64,000 nucleotides of DNA from Rallus limicola (GCA_022605955.1 JAKCOZ010000008.1:25111083-25175082), one strand, 5' to 3'; shown: positions 25,461 through 39,692, counted from the stretch's first letter. Notes: a model not told the origin generated them from the sequence alone. A program made the numbers and translations.

Positions 25461-27825
25461 GTGGGGGAAGTATCCTGCAGACTCAGCTTTATTCTGTCAT
25501 GTATTCTCTTGAATTTGGACTTTAAGCAGCTTCAAGTCAACTAAGAAATGTTAACTAACAGAATTGTGGGGCTTCATATTGGTAGTTTTCCCTTGCTTTT
25601 GGAGTCAGACTTGACGGTACACTGCAACTGGGGAACAGAAGGCTCCTATTGAGGAAGACAAATTGTGTCAGGAGTGTTCAGCCTCCAGTCTAATATATTT
25701 TTCCTTCTGCAGATAGCACTTCTGGGTTCATTATAGCTTGCTCTCATAAGTCGTCATTTCTGTCTCAAGGCTGTTGTGCTTTCCAATGTAAAGCAGATTG
25801 ATGCTGGCACATTTTTTCTATTTTAATTTTACAAAGTTGTCACACTGAAGCTGTGCCTCATATTGGAAATGCTTTGAAGTGAAGAGATAAACAAAGAGCT
25901 AAAATAAAATTAAAAAGGAGCATGAGCAACATTTCATCTTGGTTTGTCTTTTTTTAAAAATAAGCTGAATGGATGTAGTACCCTTGTGCCACTGTAGTAA
26001 GTCTGCAAACATTAGCCGATCAATCTAAATTGAGTTAGTATATATGCAGTAAGCAGAAACAGGTGAAAATTAGGTTATCTGTGCTCAACTCTTTCTACTT
26101 GCTATGAACAGTGAGATATAAACTAGTTTTTAGACCTGATTAGTTTTGTTGATTTTCAGAGAGGGGCAGAGGCAGTACATGTGCTATATCTACCATAGTT
26201 ATTAAACCAAGAAGCTATATAAAGTCACAAACTCAATTGTGACATTTGCAGATAAAGGTAGAAAGCCCTGCTTCTAAATCTGAAGTGAATCCTGCAGGAA
26301 AACCAGCAGCAATCCTTGGTACCTTTCAGTTTTATCTCAAAGAAAAACAAAAAGCCCAAGAATTTTTTTGTCCTTTCACTAAAAAAAAAAAGCCCAAACC
26401 AAAACCAGCTCATTGTCTCTACCAGTGTCAGAAATGCCAACCAATTTATTATCTGAATTATGGTTTATAATTGTACTGGGTTTGGTTTGTGGACTCCCAA
26501 AAAATTTTCGAGTGAAAACAGTAAGTTAGATCTTCACAGTTACTTTTTATGAAGTTCTAAAAGTCATCAAGGAATTGATAGGTCTGTTGATCATAAATTG
26601 AAGCTATTGTCTGCAGCAATAAAAAACAAAATACCATTGGCAAATGTGCTCTCACTGTTACAGTTCTCAGGTGTGCAGTTAATATTAACTTTTCATTTAA
26701 AGGGGAATGATGAGTCTCTGTCCCTAGACTGGTTTTGAAAACATACAACTGCTTTTACACCCCTATAGAAGGCTTTTATATGTATTTATGTACCTCTCCT
26801 TACGGGTAAGAAGTGGCAGTTGGACAAAAATAGCATGATTTTTCTAAAATGGCAGGGTGAGGTCCTTTCCTAAGCTTGCAGTCTTCACCTATACGGTAGT
26901 GACTTGTATTCCCCTTTCCCAGCAGAAACATAGTTGCCATATTTTTTTTCCTGTGTCAGAAAGTATCACCACCGATGCAGAATGTAAGTAAAGACCCAGG
27001 AGATGGAGTTGTGATCTACTAGTCCCATGTTAATCCAGTTTGAAAAAAATTGTGCATGTTTCACAAATAATTTGTGCATTTATTTTCAAGCCAGTACCTC
27101 ACCTATGACTTAAGTTGTGTTAAGGCTCAAAAAATTAAGCCAAATTCAGAACTGGGAATCCAAAGTTGTCCTTTCCACTGGCTTCAGCAGGTTCATGAGC
27201 TGTAGTCTTGATGTACTGAATATGTTCTTCTTAAAACTTCTGTGCCTGTTCAGCCTCTATGCTAAAGAGTCAAAGGATCCTCTTAGTAAGACAGCTAATG
27301 TTTGGGGGTTTTTGATAGAGGTTCTTTGTCACTCATCTTTACCAGAGAGTTATTTAAAAATAAAAAAAGTTAATTAGTTCACAGAATACTAATAACTTCT
27401 GTCTCTCTGCAAGCTAATTGAGAATCTGACAAGAATCATTGCCCAGTTTCATTTCCCAGAATTCTGATTCCCTCTGAGCCAAACTGCTGACAGCTTTTCC
27501 CTGGAGAAGGGGCTGATGGGAAGAGCCTTTTGCTGTTAGACTTTCTGGCATTTAGCACCATCGGTGTCAAATATGCCTGTTCTGCCTTCAAGAGGATTGT
27601 GAGGATGAATAGAATATACTCAGACCAAACTTCAAGGCCTACTACTGGCTCTGTGTCATCTCTCTTGCTTCAAAAGTATCTGCCCTTTGACTTTTAAGTT
27701 GAGCTGTTATTGTTGGGGCCCCTTTGGGTTGCCTGAGACTATCATATGTCCAAATAGCCATAACAATAGAAATAATATTTGCTTTCATATAGTAAACAGT
27801 TCCTGTTTGATTGTTACAAGTGTAA

Positions 27826-27932
27826 GGTAGTTCAGGCTTGAGTAAAAACAAACAAAAAATGGTCAGACTCCATTTGAGCTTGTGTTGATCTCCCTGGATC
27901 CTTGCATTTGTGTTTTCCAGGCTTGATGGTGC
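27826..27932. repeat. Direct repeat, copy 1 (unclassified)
   Basis: This copy contains GTAGTTCAGGCTTGAG and further on CATTTGTGTTTTCCAGGCTT. It aligns by eye over about 105 bases with 28205-28306, with shared blocks TTCA-GCTTGAG, CAGACT, TTTGAG, ATCTCCC, TTTGTG and CCAGGCTTGAT. By eye the identity is near two thirds. Similarity fades beyond these limits. It is not a CR1 or LTR piece that I recognise. Confidence 0.6.
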
Positions 27933-28204
27933 TTTTAGCTGTTGGAATTTGATACAGCCATGGGATTCTTGCAAAAAGGAAACAAATTTTCAATCCAGAT
28001 CAAGTGTAATTATCTCTGAAGTTGCGTTGGGTTTGGGTTTAAGTTCCAGTTGAAGGTTTGCTAACTAAACTTCTAGCTATTGAAACTTGGATCCTTTTAA
28101 ACAGGAAAGGGTTATTTGCTGGGAAAGGATATAGCAGATAGAAAGACGCTTCTCTGTTCCTCTTAGAACCTGAACTCCTTTTGTGCTCACAACACGGTGC
28201 TGCA

Positions 28205-28306
28205 GGCAGTTCACGCTTGAGGGAAGCGAACTTTTCAGACTGGTTTTTGAGTTGGAGTTCATCTCCCCAGGCCCCTGTATTTGTGATCTCCAGGCTTGAT
28301 CATTGC
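28205..28306. repeat. Direct repeat, copy 2 (unclassified)
   Basis: Partner of 27826-27932 in the same orientation, about 380 bases downstream. Its matching blocks are GCAGTTCACGCTTGAG, TTTTGAGTTGGAGTTCATCT and TTTGTGATCTCCAGGCTTGA. It could be a local duplication or two insertions of an old short element. Confidence 0.6.
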
Positions 28307-29075
28307 TCCATTACCATTGTACAGGAGTGAGCGTATATTGGGGGAGCTCAGAGTTGCTTAAAATGCAGCAGTGCATCGATTTAGCAACACGGATCAGTAT
28401 TACTCTGTATTCCACTGTTTTGTTTCATGTATCCAATACTCCCTATTAAAACATTCAGCCAAATTCACTGTGCTTTTTTTTTTTGTTGAAATTTAAAGCC
28501 CTGCATGAGATTACACACAGGTACTTGGAAAAAATGCCATTCCCTCTATGATCCTCTTTTCTACTGGGAGCAACTTTTGTCTAGCATGCGTTGCTCGTGC
28601 CTGCAGGATGTACCATGTTTCAGGGGTCCTAGGCTATTAAGCTCATTCTCAGAAGAAAGCAGTGAATGCTTCCTTTGGTTGCTTTTGAATTTGGTAAAGT
28701 TCATCTCTGAATGAGAGGCCTTTCTTTAGGAAGTCTGCCTTGTTCTTTCCTTCACAAATAACTCATGGAAGCTATTTCTTTCTACCTTTTCTTTCTAGAA
28801 GAAAAGATATTGTCGTACTTTTGAGTATTTAGAACACATTAAGGTGATTTGGAGCCATTAAATATGCAGATTAGTTGTCCTCAGTATAAAAAAGATGCAG
28901 GCAACATCTAGCTTTTTGCAGTGGATTGGATTTTTATAATGCAATTATAATGCCTTCACAAAAAGGCTTGCTTTTTGATGTGATAGTGTAAGAAACTCCA
29001 CTGTGTGATAAATTTGATTTGTTTTTCTAGATAATAAATTTCAGCAAACTTGGGGTAGTTAATCTTTTTTTCTTT

Positions 29076-29152
29076 AAAAAAAAATCAAACAAGCATAAAA
29101 ACCACCCCAAAACCAAATCCTACAACCATCAGTCCATCCCTTTACCCCCAGC
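29076..29152. repeat. A/C-rich low-complexity patch
   Basis: A runs followed by CACCCCAAAACCAAATCC and similar words on the + strand, of the same style as 6134-6208 and 39693-39782. Confidence 0.7.
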
Positions 29153-32082
29153 CAGTTTTCCAGAATTTCTGGTTGTGTGGTATTTCCAATTATAATCAGA
29201 CCTGGAATAATTCATTTGGGTTTATTCATAAGTAATAACATTTGAAGTATTTAACTGGTAAACAAAATTGTACTGTGCTTTCTATCTAAGCATATTATAC
29301 TGAAGCTTTAATGTTTAAATAATTCAAATATATAAAAACTTTGTTAACTTACTGTTAAGGTGTAAAGTTTTCCATCGGCGCATCCCTTAAAATCAAGGAA
29401 ATTGTAAGTTAAGAAAACAATGGTATTTAAATTAATCTCACTTCACATGCCTTAGCTCAGAAGCACCGTGAAGTGTTTGGATGTTCTGAACCTCATCAGT
29501 CCTTCCCGCATCTGTCACATTCCTTGCTTTCTATGACAAGCACAGTCTTAACTGGTCTTGACCTTCCTAGGTAGCCATAAAAAATAAATAACTGTATAAA
29601 TGAGGAAATCCTAAAGAAGGTGGTTTTCACCTTGTGAGAGACTTAACTGCAGGAGAGAGATGTTCCAGAAGTCAGGGAAGAGGTTTTGATGGTCCTGTAA
29701 TGTGCACAAACATACTACTGTTGATGATGTTGTTACATTTTGTAATAGGTCACTTCTGCTTTACAGGTAAAACAGACCTGTTAAGCATGTTATTTTCAAG
29801 AGCACCTTCGCTGTGTTGCTTCTGGGTCAGCTCATGAAGCAGCTTTTTACTATGGTTTGCTTCACCTTTGTCTGTTTTGTGCTATTGTCTGAAACAAACA
29901 GACTTAAATAGGTAACAAAGAACAAACAGCTCAGACCAAGGCAGTTACGGAGTAGGATGCTAAATGGATACTTTCGTTAGTGAACCATAATAAAGTGGCA
30001 GTCCTGGAGGTGAAACTAGAGGTTTGTAAACAAAGCTTTGAGGTTTTAAGTCTTGCTGAACATGATCAAACATCTTCTGAGGATTAAAAGAGGATAATTT
30101 TTTAGTTTCTTAGCTTAAACAAAAGAAAGAAAACAAAACCATCACCTTTTATATCTATTCAAAACATTTCTAACAATGATCAGAATCGAACAGACTATTG
30201 AAATGAAAGCTGCGTATCTGCAAACGTGAGCAACAGCTGGGTTATTTGTGTAGAGTACTTTAACTTGCTGGAGCTCTCTGATGTGATTTTCTTTGGTCAA
30301 GACCTAACTGTGAAAGGAGGTATTGGGTAGTGAGTTGACATGTAATAAAAATAGCTTGGGGCTTGATTTACTTCACTGTTTGGTGCTGTGCTTTTGGTTT
30401 CTGAGTTCTGAGGACCTGAAAACAAGGGAGCTATTTTGTCCCAGTGTGTAGATTCTCTGCATGTCTGAAACCAGGCTGAGCATCTCCTGTGCAGAGGTTA
30501 TGAAACACTGGAGCTATGTAAAGGCATGTGGGGAGATAGAATACCTATTTCCTTCCACAGTGTGGCAAACACTTCGGTACTAAATTTGCCTCTAGGATAT
30601 TTTATTTTTAGGAAATAGTTGATGTAAGTGAGAATGTTTGTTTTAAATAGGAATAAACAAAACTCATGGCACTCTTTTCTCCAACTTTTCTCAAAAGCAA
30701 AGAAGGCAGCACGTTTGTCCAGGAACACGTCCAAGAAATAGGAAAATTGGTTACTTGCACTGCTTTCTGTGTTTTGGAGAATTACTCATTTGTTCATGTC
30801 ATCTGTTGAGCTCATATAAGTATCAGCATTGCGTTCTCTGACCTTTGTTCTTGCAATTAAAGATACTGCTATTAGTCAATGACTACAGCGCAATTCAGTC
30901 TACCTGTAAGTCACCTGTGTGATTTCTGTTGCTTGAGTGATTTTAAAAAAATAAATGGCTGTGAACATTCTAAGTATATACTATTGTCCCCTCCATCATC
31001 AGTAGGTAAAACTTTGTTTGTTATAATATCATGGGCTTAATTCATCTATATGGCTTTATTATTGCTGTACTGTTTTACTCCCAGTGAATATGCTGATACA
31101 TCTGTAAGATACTTTGTTCATCCTACTTTCCTTCAACCATGTGATGATCCCTGTTTTCTTCAACTGCAATTATTAGTGCTGTCAAATTATTTACTAACCA
31201 GTGCTGTTATTTCAAGATGCAGTTAATTATTAACATGAAACCAGATCATTTTATGAAAGGTTATTTTTGTGATAACTTTAAAAATCCTGGGAGAGGCTGA
31301 AAATGCCATTATGATTCAGAAGGATTTGTTTGAAATAACAATATACTCTCTGGTGATCCGTCTCTAGTTTAAATTGCCTGCTAGGTTTAAGATAAGCCAG
31401 TGATAGTAATGTCTTGGCTCAGAGGAGTCAACTCAGATTTATTGTGAATATTCACTCATAAATTCAGAGTAACACTGTGCCTGTAATTTCAGATCCTGAA
31501 ATAAGGCTTTGTATCTAGTTGCACAGAATTAAAATGCTACACAGTTGCCTTAATTTCCATTGAGAATTGGGATCAAGATCAAGAGCTTTATGTAGGGCAG
31601 TGTGTTTGCTTACTTTTGGATGCAGGCATCTCTCAATTCCTTGAAGAGATTTAGACAACATTTTAACCCTTATTCACTTGTTTGCTGCCTGGGTTATGAT
31701 ATTCCCATCATCCCTTAGAAACATCTTCCAGACTGATGGTGTGTTTTCCCTCTGACAAATTCTTTCTTAGAGTTAGGTTTAAAGTATGTTAACAGAGAAA
31801 TTTAGAACCATCTTTAGTCTATGGCTTACATGGCAAGTAGAGGTCTGGCAAGAGGATGTGTTGGCTTTTTCTTAGGCCGTTGGGATGGCTCCCTGGCCAC
31901 AGTGTTGGAGAGATTTTTTTGAGAATGAAGGTTGGGAGTTTGGTTTGGAGAATATCCCAGAGCCAAGGAGAGAGTAGGATTTCTAAGGGAAGCAACTTCT
32001 TTCTGTACTGAGACATGGTGAGACCTTCTTAGTATCTTTCTGACCAGATAGGCTTTTGGAAGAACTTCACCTACAACTTACA

Positions 32083-32130
32083 AAAAATTATAAATATATA
32101 TAGGTATAAATTATATAAATATATAATATT
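32083..32130. repeat. AT-only low-complexity run
   Basis: Alternating and near-palindromic TATAAATATATATA / ATTATATAAATATATAA sequence with only two G residues, inside the 28 kb intron. Confidence 0.85.
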
Positions 32131-35034
32131 GTGAGAATTTAACATCTCTTTAAATGTGGAGAAAATAGTTAAATATTAAATGTCTATTGGAAGATGCTCA
32201 GCTTGTTACCAGTAAGCCACTTAGACTGAAGCAAGCTGATAAGTCTTTCATTAACTCAGTGCCTGAATCTTCTGAAAAGTAAATAAATTTGCAGCCCACA
32301 AATTTAAGGGGGAATACTTAACTCCCAGCAGGAATGAAAGTGCCTTTAATCTAAATAGGCAATGTAGTTTTTAGTACCTTGTGTTCAAGGGCTGCATTCC
32401 AAGCTGAGGAAGCTGTACACTAATCACAAACCATGGTTTCCTGGCACATTGTGGAAGCATCTTGGGAAAACATGAGATGAGTGTGTCTCTAAGAGCATTC
32501 AAGTCCTTGTTCTGCTGTAGATTGGGTCTCTCATGGGACCCTGATCTTTGATTTAGGTGAAGATTTCTGATTTTATGGGCATGCTTTCTACCACAGGTCT
32601 TCAGCAAAGCATTTTTCCTATAACCTTTTACATTCTCCTTTAGTCTTTACCCTTTCAAAGAGAGTGCAGCAGAAGCTATGTTTCAGTACCTCTTGACTGC
32701 ACCATATTTTCAAGAAATTAATTCTTGTCTGATTGTTTGATATCCATATCCATTACTGGCTACTCTGTGTGCTGCCATTAGACAGAAGGGGTCTTCAGCG
32801 ATTGCACTGGTGCCTAAAGGGGGTCGTACATTGAAATATGAGACATGTTTGGGAGTTTGGTATTTGTGTTCTTCAATTGCTGATGTCAGTTCTCTGTTCA
32901 GCCTTTGACAAGGGAAGCAGTGAAGGATGTGCACCTCAGGCATCTGGAGAAAAAGCTTCTAAGTTACTCTATATGCTTCTGTTTATTTCATAAAGACTGG
33001 GCTCTGGTGTTTACATAGAAAAGCAGGGTGATTTTTGTCATGTTCTGCTTAACATGGCTTGGTTAATGTTTCTGTGACACCTTGCTTTTTGATTGTTTGT
33101 GCTGTTTGCCACTGTATAGTGCAGATGTGCCTGTGCATGCTGGACTATAGGAAATGCTGTAGCTGTTTACAAAGATTTAGTCAAAGCTAAAATATTCATC
33201 TGACTGCATCATCTGTCTTGTTCTCCCTCCCCTCTACGCATTCTTCATGCTCTAGCACAACTTGCACACACAGTCACGTTTATTGTCTCTAGTTCTGCAG
33301 TGAGAATGTTCTAAATATTCATAATGTTATGTATATATAATGGTAGGAGGTTGTGTATTATTAGAAATCTTGGGCTTTAAGCACACTGTCATCCATTGTT
33401 CAGTAAACACAATTACATTGCCGTATCTTTCATCTCTTCTCTAATGAATCCATGCTAATTGATTAATCAGTGCTGTTGCTTTACTGTGATAATCCCATAT
33501 GAGGAATAGTGGTAACATAACTAGCAATTACTAACATACATTGTACACCGAGGATAACGTAATGTAAGTAGCAAACCTGGATCAGGAGGAACAGAGCGGT
33601 GCCTTGGCCAGGCCTCACAGCGCAGCTCTATTGGCTGGGAGGAGAGGTGGGACAGGTGGGCGTGTTGCTGGGTGCTCTTTGGGTGTGTGATCCTTTGTTT
33701 TAATGGTACAGGGAATATCTCAAACTGTCACTGATGAGTGGCGTGTTACAATAGGGCATATCTGAGAAGCTGTGGACAGCGTGGTGAACTGTTATCTTTT
33801 TTTAGTTTCATCTGGTGTTGGTTCTGGAGTGACTGTCATATCTACTTAAAGATGGCTATGACAGTGACTTCTAAAGCAAGATAACGAGTGTTGTAGTATT
33901 ACAGCATCTTACTGACATTACTATTTAATTTCCACGGCAGTGAGTTGAAATTTCTGATCTAAGACAAAGCTTATTGTTGGCTCTTGCAGGCTGTGAGCAG
34001 TGTTTAACAGGCCAATGGATGATAAAGGTTTGGATTTCCTTCCTCTTTTGGAAACAACAGAGTTATGGATTCCTGTTGACCAACTTGTCTTGGTTAAGGC
34101 ATCACATTATGTGCTCCATTTATGAAAAGAACTGGCAGCAAAATACCAAACACAATCTTTAGTGAAGTCCCTGTTTTTAACCTTGAAAAAGTGGGAGTTT
34201 CAAATTTCTGAAACTCCCGTTGTCGTTGGTGGGTGGTGGTGTAGATATACATATTCATTTGGATGATAAAAACCCAGCTAAATAAAATAAAGAATGGTGA
34301 TGTGGCATTGTATGCAAGACTGTCTAAGTAAGATGTGAATGTTCACTAAGTAATCGTTTCCTGGAAGAATTATCTTGTGTATGTAGCAGTTCCGGAGATT
34401 TTTTATTTAATTTTTAGAAGGAATACAACCAGTTCCTCCTTGCACAAATAAGAAAGTAGTCAAAATGCAGATATATAATTTGCAAATCTCATGTAAAAGC
34501 TTCTGCAAATTCAAGATCTTGGGAAACTTAAACTAAGTCAAGCTAGGGAGGATAATACTGATGTTCTCTTGATCTAAGAAAAAGGTGCTAAATCAAAATA
34601 TTTATCAATGTGCTATCGGTGCTTGTCAGCATGGCTTTCTACTGCTTTGGAAAAGATACCTCACCATAGAAATTCTTAAAATATGGGGCTTAAGTCCAGA
34701 GTCTTACGTACACAAAAGCTGCTTTTATTTGGAGACTTTTTAACTGAGGCAACTTTTACATTTCTCTTTTTCTTTGAGCCCTTCACAAAGGGAAGTAGTC
34801 AGTCAATCAAACCGCACATCTTCCTTCCCTTCACCTGTGCGAAACTACTGCCAAGAAAAGTGTGAACTCCAGTACTGCTACACTGCCTGGTACTTTTTTT
34901 TTTTCCTCTTTGTTAAAGAACTATTTTATTTGAGGACTCTTTAATGACCAAACTTATGAGTAACAATTTTGGTCTTCAGGCATAAACCAATCTGTCCTAT
35001 TCTTAAAATTAAAACCTTATGGTGTTTGTGGGAC

Positions 35035-35066
35035 TTGAAAAAGCAGAGCATTGAAAAAGCACAGCA
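35035..35066. repeat. 16-base tandem duplication
   Basis: TTGAAAAAGCAGAGCA is followed directly by TTGAAAAAGCACAGCA, one mismatch, and then TTG. A young short tandem duplication. Confidence 0.9.
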
Positions 35067-38000
35067 TTGTTGTTTCCTTGCAATGAAGAAAAGCACTCCT
35101 AGCTAGATTTTTTTGAATGGCTAGGACTGTAACCAAGTTGTGGTAATCGTGAGGTACTATTCCTCTCCGGCTGCTTGGTGCGAGAGTGCCCTCCTTATTA
35201 TTGAGAATTTGCCCTTGTAGCCCTGACAGAAGTTACTGACCACTGAGCTAAGGTCAGGCGTAAACAATGATTCTGAAAAGTGTGCATGTGCCTAAGTGGT
35301 CCCTGTCACACTTCTCACTGTAATCCTGAGTACTTCAGCGAACCTGCACATGTGATGCCGCTGCTCTTCAGTGCAAAGTCACATGTAGGAGTTGGACTTG
35401 CCAGGGAAGGGGGGGTTCAACCAGCTTGATTTTTTTCACTGAGCAGCACAGAGTATGTAATCCACTAGTGGAGTTCAGCTGTGATGATAACCCTCAGCAG
35501 AGACTTGTTAGCAAACAATTTGGGGAAGTAATTTCTTACTCCAGACTGATTCTCAGGAGTCTATTTGTGCCCTTGGTTTAAAATATTTAAAGGGCCTGGA
35601 CAACAGCTCACTACCAAAGGATTTCTTGAGTATTGTAGTTGAGAGAGGAAAATTGTTGCTATTGTGGTTCCTGAAACTGTCATGTAATTGCTAAAAGCTG
35701 TACTATATTACGGCTTTTCTTTGTGCTATGCTAATTAAACCTGAATCCACTTGCAGTTTATTAAAAATATCTCAAGATATGCAGGTATTCCTACATTAAA
35801 AAATGTCTTGTGCCAGTCCAGTAGAATACATTTCAATTGAAGTGTTGAAAGAAACGGTATGATTCTTATTTTCATATTTGTTGCCTGCCTAAAAATCATC
35901 TTTAGCTAGTGATTAATTGCATTTGTAGATACTGCACAATTGCATCAATTATCCATTTCAAATTAATTTCATTCTGAATAGTTGAGAGGATGATGTAGTT
36001 TAATCAGTAAGTGAAATGGAAGTGTTGTAAGCTATTTAAAAATACTTATCACGTTTTATGGCGGCAGAGTGATTTAAATCAAGCAGACCGCTGGAAAAGA
36101 AAAAAATACACAGTAACAAACTAATAATTTTTCCTTCAGTTTAGCAGCATTTTATTAGCGTGCTTTGCATTGGTTTCCATCCTTGATATATTGATGATAG
36201 CTACATTGTGAGAATGTTGGATGGTTAGGAATTTTTTAATTGAGATGAATTAGTCGTGGTTATAAATACTCCTGTTTAAGTATGACAGCTTGCATGTCTG
36301 TTGATTAGTGTCTTCTCTCTGGGACAAGCTCTGTGATGTTTAAGAATACTGAGCAACTTTATTTTCTGTTACTGGTTAGTTTTTAAAGCATGTTTGATAG
36401 TTCATTACACTTACTTAGAAGGAGGGGGGAAAAATATATCTTAAAAATTAATCTGGAAATGTTTTTGAGGTGATGTTAGCATGCTTTTGCAATATTAAAC
36501 CCTTCTTAAATTTATGTCAGGAAGTGGGTTTGAGTCTTACATAAAGCTGTGTGGGCAGGAAGGTAGTCTGGTCTTAGGTTGGTAAGGAAAGATTAGCTAA
36601 GCAGATGAAACACAGATAATGACCTCACCTTTGTTTCCGTATTTAGTATTTGGATGACTTGAGTTTTGTGCAACTCATTGAAAGTTGGTGTTTTACAATG
36701 TGTGATGTTTAAACTACTTGGAGCCTCTGATTTTAATGCTGTTCTCCAGTTACCAGTGTTTTTCTTCTGTGGTTTAAGAACAGATTTCTGCTAACTGATA
36801 ACTTGCTACATGTTTCATTTGTCAGAGTCTTAGGTTTTGTCAAGGCCGGGGAACTTTGTTATAAAAATAACTATTGTCTTAATGTAAGGTTTTAAGACCA
36901 AAGCTTTGATGATGCCCATTGTGTGTTTAAGGCCAAGTGAGGGAACTTAGATATTGATTCTAAGTCTATAACATTTTTTAAACATGTGGATCATTGCATT
37001 CTTCTTTTTATAGTCTGAAGAGTGTCTGGCAGGAGTGTGTTGTAATGATAGGCACATCATTAGGTGGTCAGGTGAAGCTTTCTGGCCGTTCCAGAAACAA
37101 TGTAAACACACAGCTGATGTACAGTGCTAATGTATAGACCAAAGTGAGCCATGGAGTGAAGCGTTTTTGAGGCTGTACAGTCCATGTGCCATTGTCAGAA
37201 CTTGGATGCAGCACTGTATCTAACTGTTGGGCATTACCTCAGCGTATGTAGAACTTTAGTTCAAGTAGGGTGTGCTTGATTGTATCAGTACTGAACAAAA
37301 AGAGCCTTTATGTGTGTTTCTTGAGCTATATGGCCTTGAGGATTGTCTTTGGTATGTGATGTCAGCTGTTGCATTTGTTGCTGTAACTAAAGGTAAAAAC
37401 CTTTACTTTGTAGGGTGGACTAATTAGTTTGGGAATATTTATGAAAGTGCTGAGTGTTAAAGCTAAAAATAGTGTTATGGCTTTTAAAACATTCTGTCAG
37501 AAATATTCACATGATTCTGAAAGTGTTGCTAAAAATGTTCAATTTTTAAATATGGTAATTAAAATTGTTTGTTGTGAGAGCAGTAGATGAGACATTTCTT
37601 GCATTTGTAAACTAACCATCCCCTTCACCCCCAGGTTTCCTTGCATCTGACTCTTCCATGTTCATAGGATCTGAACTTGCACTGAACCTTCTTGGAAGAA
37701 GGTTTACTGTTGGCCAAGTAGGGAGAGAGAGCTCTGCAGCCTCCACCTTGCTCCCTGACCTTCTGCATTAGGGTTTGGATGCTTTTCCTTTGTTTTAAGG
37801 CTCATGCACTTAGGGAATACAGTGCTGTTAATTGTAACTTCAGCCATATGTTTAACTCTTAATTTTGTCATTAAAAGAAAGTTTCAGATAAAGCTACTTT
37901 CCCTTGGGCATACTGGACTGCTTCAGTCCTAATTTCAGTAGATACACTGTGTACTTCTTTTAATAGATCTTATTTATTTTCTTCAAGTTTATTGTTAGCA

Positions 38001-38300
38001 TTTGATGGCCACTATGTATTCCAAGCATTCCCAGCACTCAGGATTTTTTCCAGTTGTTTATCTAGACAACCTATTTTCTAAATTTGTCTAGTTCTGAGAT
38101 TTGTCTCATTTTGGTTATTGTTTAGAAAGTTCTTTTCTCCCAAGTAGGAGAGGAAGTTTTTTGGTACATACCCTTTCTAAAAGTGGCATATTTTCAGATT
38201 TATACTACCTACAAACTTAAGAATGGTATTCTGACCCTATCGGGGGAAATTCAGGTATTTTGGGGCCCTTTTATGTAATGCAGAACTGCACTATACTCAG

Positions 38301-38535
38301 AGTGTAGTTAGCAAAGAGATCTGGTGCAGGTTTTTTCAGGTAAGAAACCCCAGGTTTTCTGGGTTGTGATAGCAGTGAGAAACCCAAGCACTGGGCTGGT
38401 GGGTAGCCTGGCTGCCAGGGCAGCTGCCTGCTCTGTTGTTTGCTGCTCAGGGCTGCTCCCTTTGTTTGAAATAAACACAGTTGTTTGCACTGTTTGCAGT
38501 CTGTTCTGTCTCTCCTCCTCTCTTTTTCTAGCCAG
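38301..38535 (+). mobile_element. Possible solo LTR-like block with AATAAA signal
   Basis: The block is GC-richer than its surroundings. It could begin TGTAGTTAGC at 38301 and end TTTCTAGCCA near 38535, giving TG...CA ends. An AATAAA lies at 38470-38475, followed by a T-rich and TCTCTCCTCC stretch, the layout of a retroviral R/U5 region. Open frames of 72 and 82 codons on the two strands cover it but show no domain. I could not confirm a target-site duplication or recognise the family, so this is a pattern-based guess. Confidence 0.3.
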
Positions 38536-39692
38536 AAAATGATACTTGCATGTCACTGTCCAAAAGTGCCGTTACTGCTTTTTTTCCCCAGATGTTTTGT
38601 GTTTTTTATGAAATGAGCATTTTCAATTAAAGAAATGAAGATTTAATTTAAAGTAATTTCAATTAAAGAAAAAACAGATTTTCTCCTAACCTCAGTAAGA
38701 CCTATGACTGATTCCAACGTGTTTGTTGTGGCAAATATCCTATGCTGACTTTATATTTTCCCAGAGTTGAATTGAGAAGAATATTTTGTCACAGAGGAGA
38801 AAATGTTACTTTGTCACTCTTTCTGGTGTTACACCTACCCCTGTACCTAATCTGAGAGCTCTCACATAATGAATCTGAGACTGTCAAGCATTTGTTACAT
38901 TTGTTTGCAGAGAGCTAATTTTTAATAGGATCTCTCTCTTCCCCTTCAGTCCTAACTTGACAAACATGCTTTTTGCAGCACTAAGAAAAATGACCTAATT
39001 CAAATTATAGAAATGAAAAAACTTGCACTGTTCTTAGATGCATATGCTTTGTTGGCTTTTGTTTTTACTGTACCATTTTGTATTTTATACCTAAGTGAAA
39101 ACTACAGTTCTGTTGCTGTGAATCTCCTACACTGTCAGCTGAACTTGAGTCAAGTTTTGGGCCTCAGCATCATTATTTCTGCTACCAGTGCAAAACTGAC
39201 AGGCTCTAAAATACAAACAAGAGATTGAGAATTTTTGTGTGTATTGGATTGTTGTCTTCTAATAGTGTCTTTACTTGTGCATTGTTGGTTTGCTGTCAAT
39301 CTGCTAGTTGGGCAGGAGATGAGCTGTTTAAATTTGCTGTGCTTCTAATGAAATGCTGAAGTATGAAAGGAATTTGTCCATTTGTAGTGATTGTTACGTG
39401 ACTGGAGCTCTAATGTCATTCTCAGAGCTCAACTGTAATTTCAATGTTATGGTCCATGTTTCCTTGATCAGTTAAGACTCTAAATATATCTGGGTTTGTG
39501 TTTACTGACTTGAGCATGTGAAAAGCTGTTAAATGTGTGAGCACTATATGCCTTCAGTCAAAACAGGCAGTGGCATGCAGGATGGGGGCTGTGACACTGC
39601 ATTTCCCCAATGGCACTTCTGAAATCCCTTGGCACACTTCTGTCCAGCTGATTCAAGGGTAACTTATCTTTAGGAGCTTTTAGCCTTAAATT

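Noticed and set aside
25071..25525. Overlapping 97- and 125-codon frames on opposite strands
   Set aside because: Both lie in the GC-rich patch, where stops are rare. There is no domain, splice site or conservation evidence for a protein.
26464..26525. A GTACTGGGTTTGGTTTGTGG stretch resembling the start of the avian LTR type
   Set aside because: The similarity ends after about 20 bases and none of the later LTR landmarks follow.
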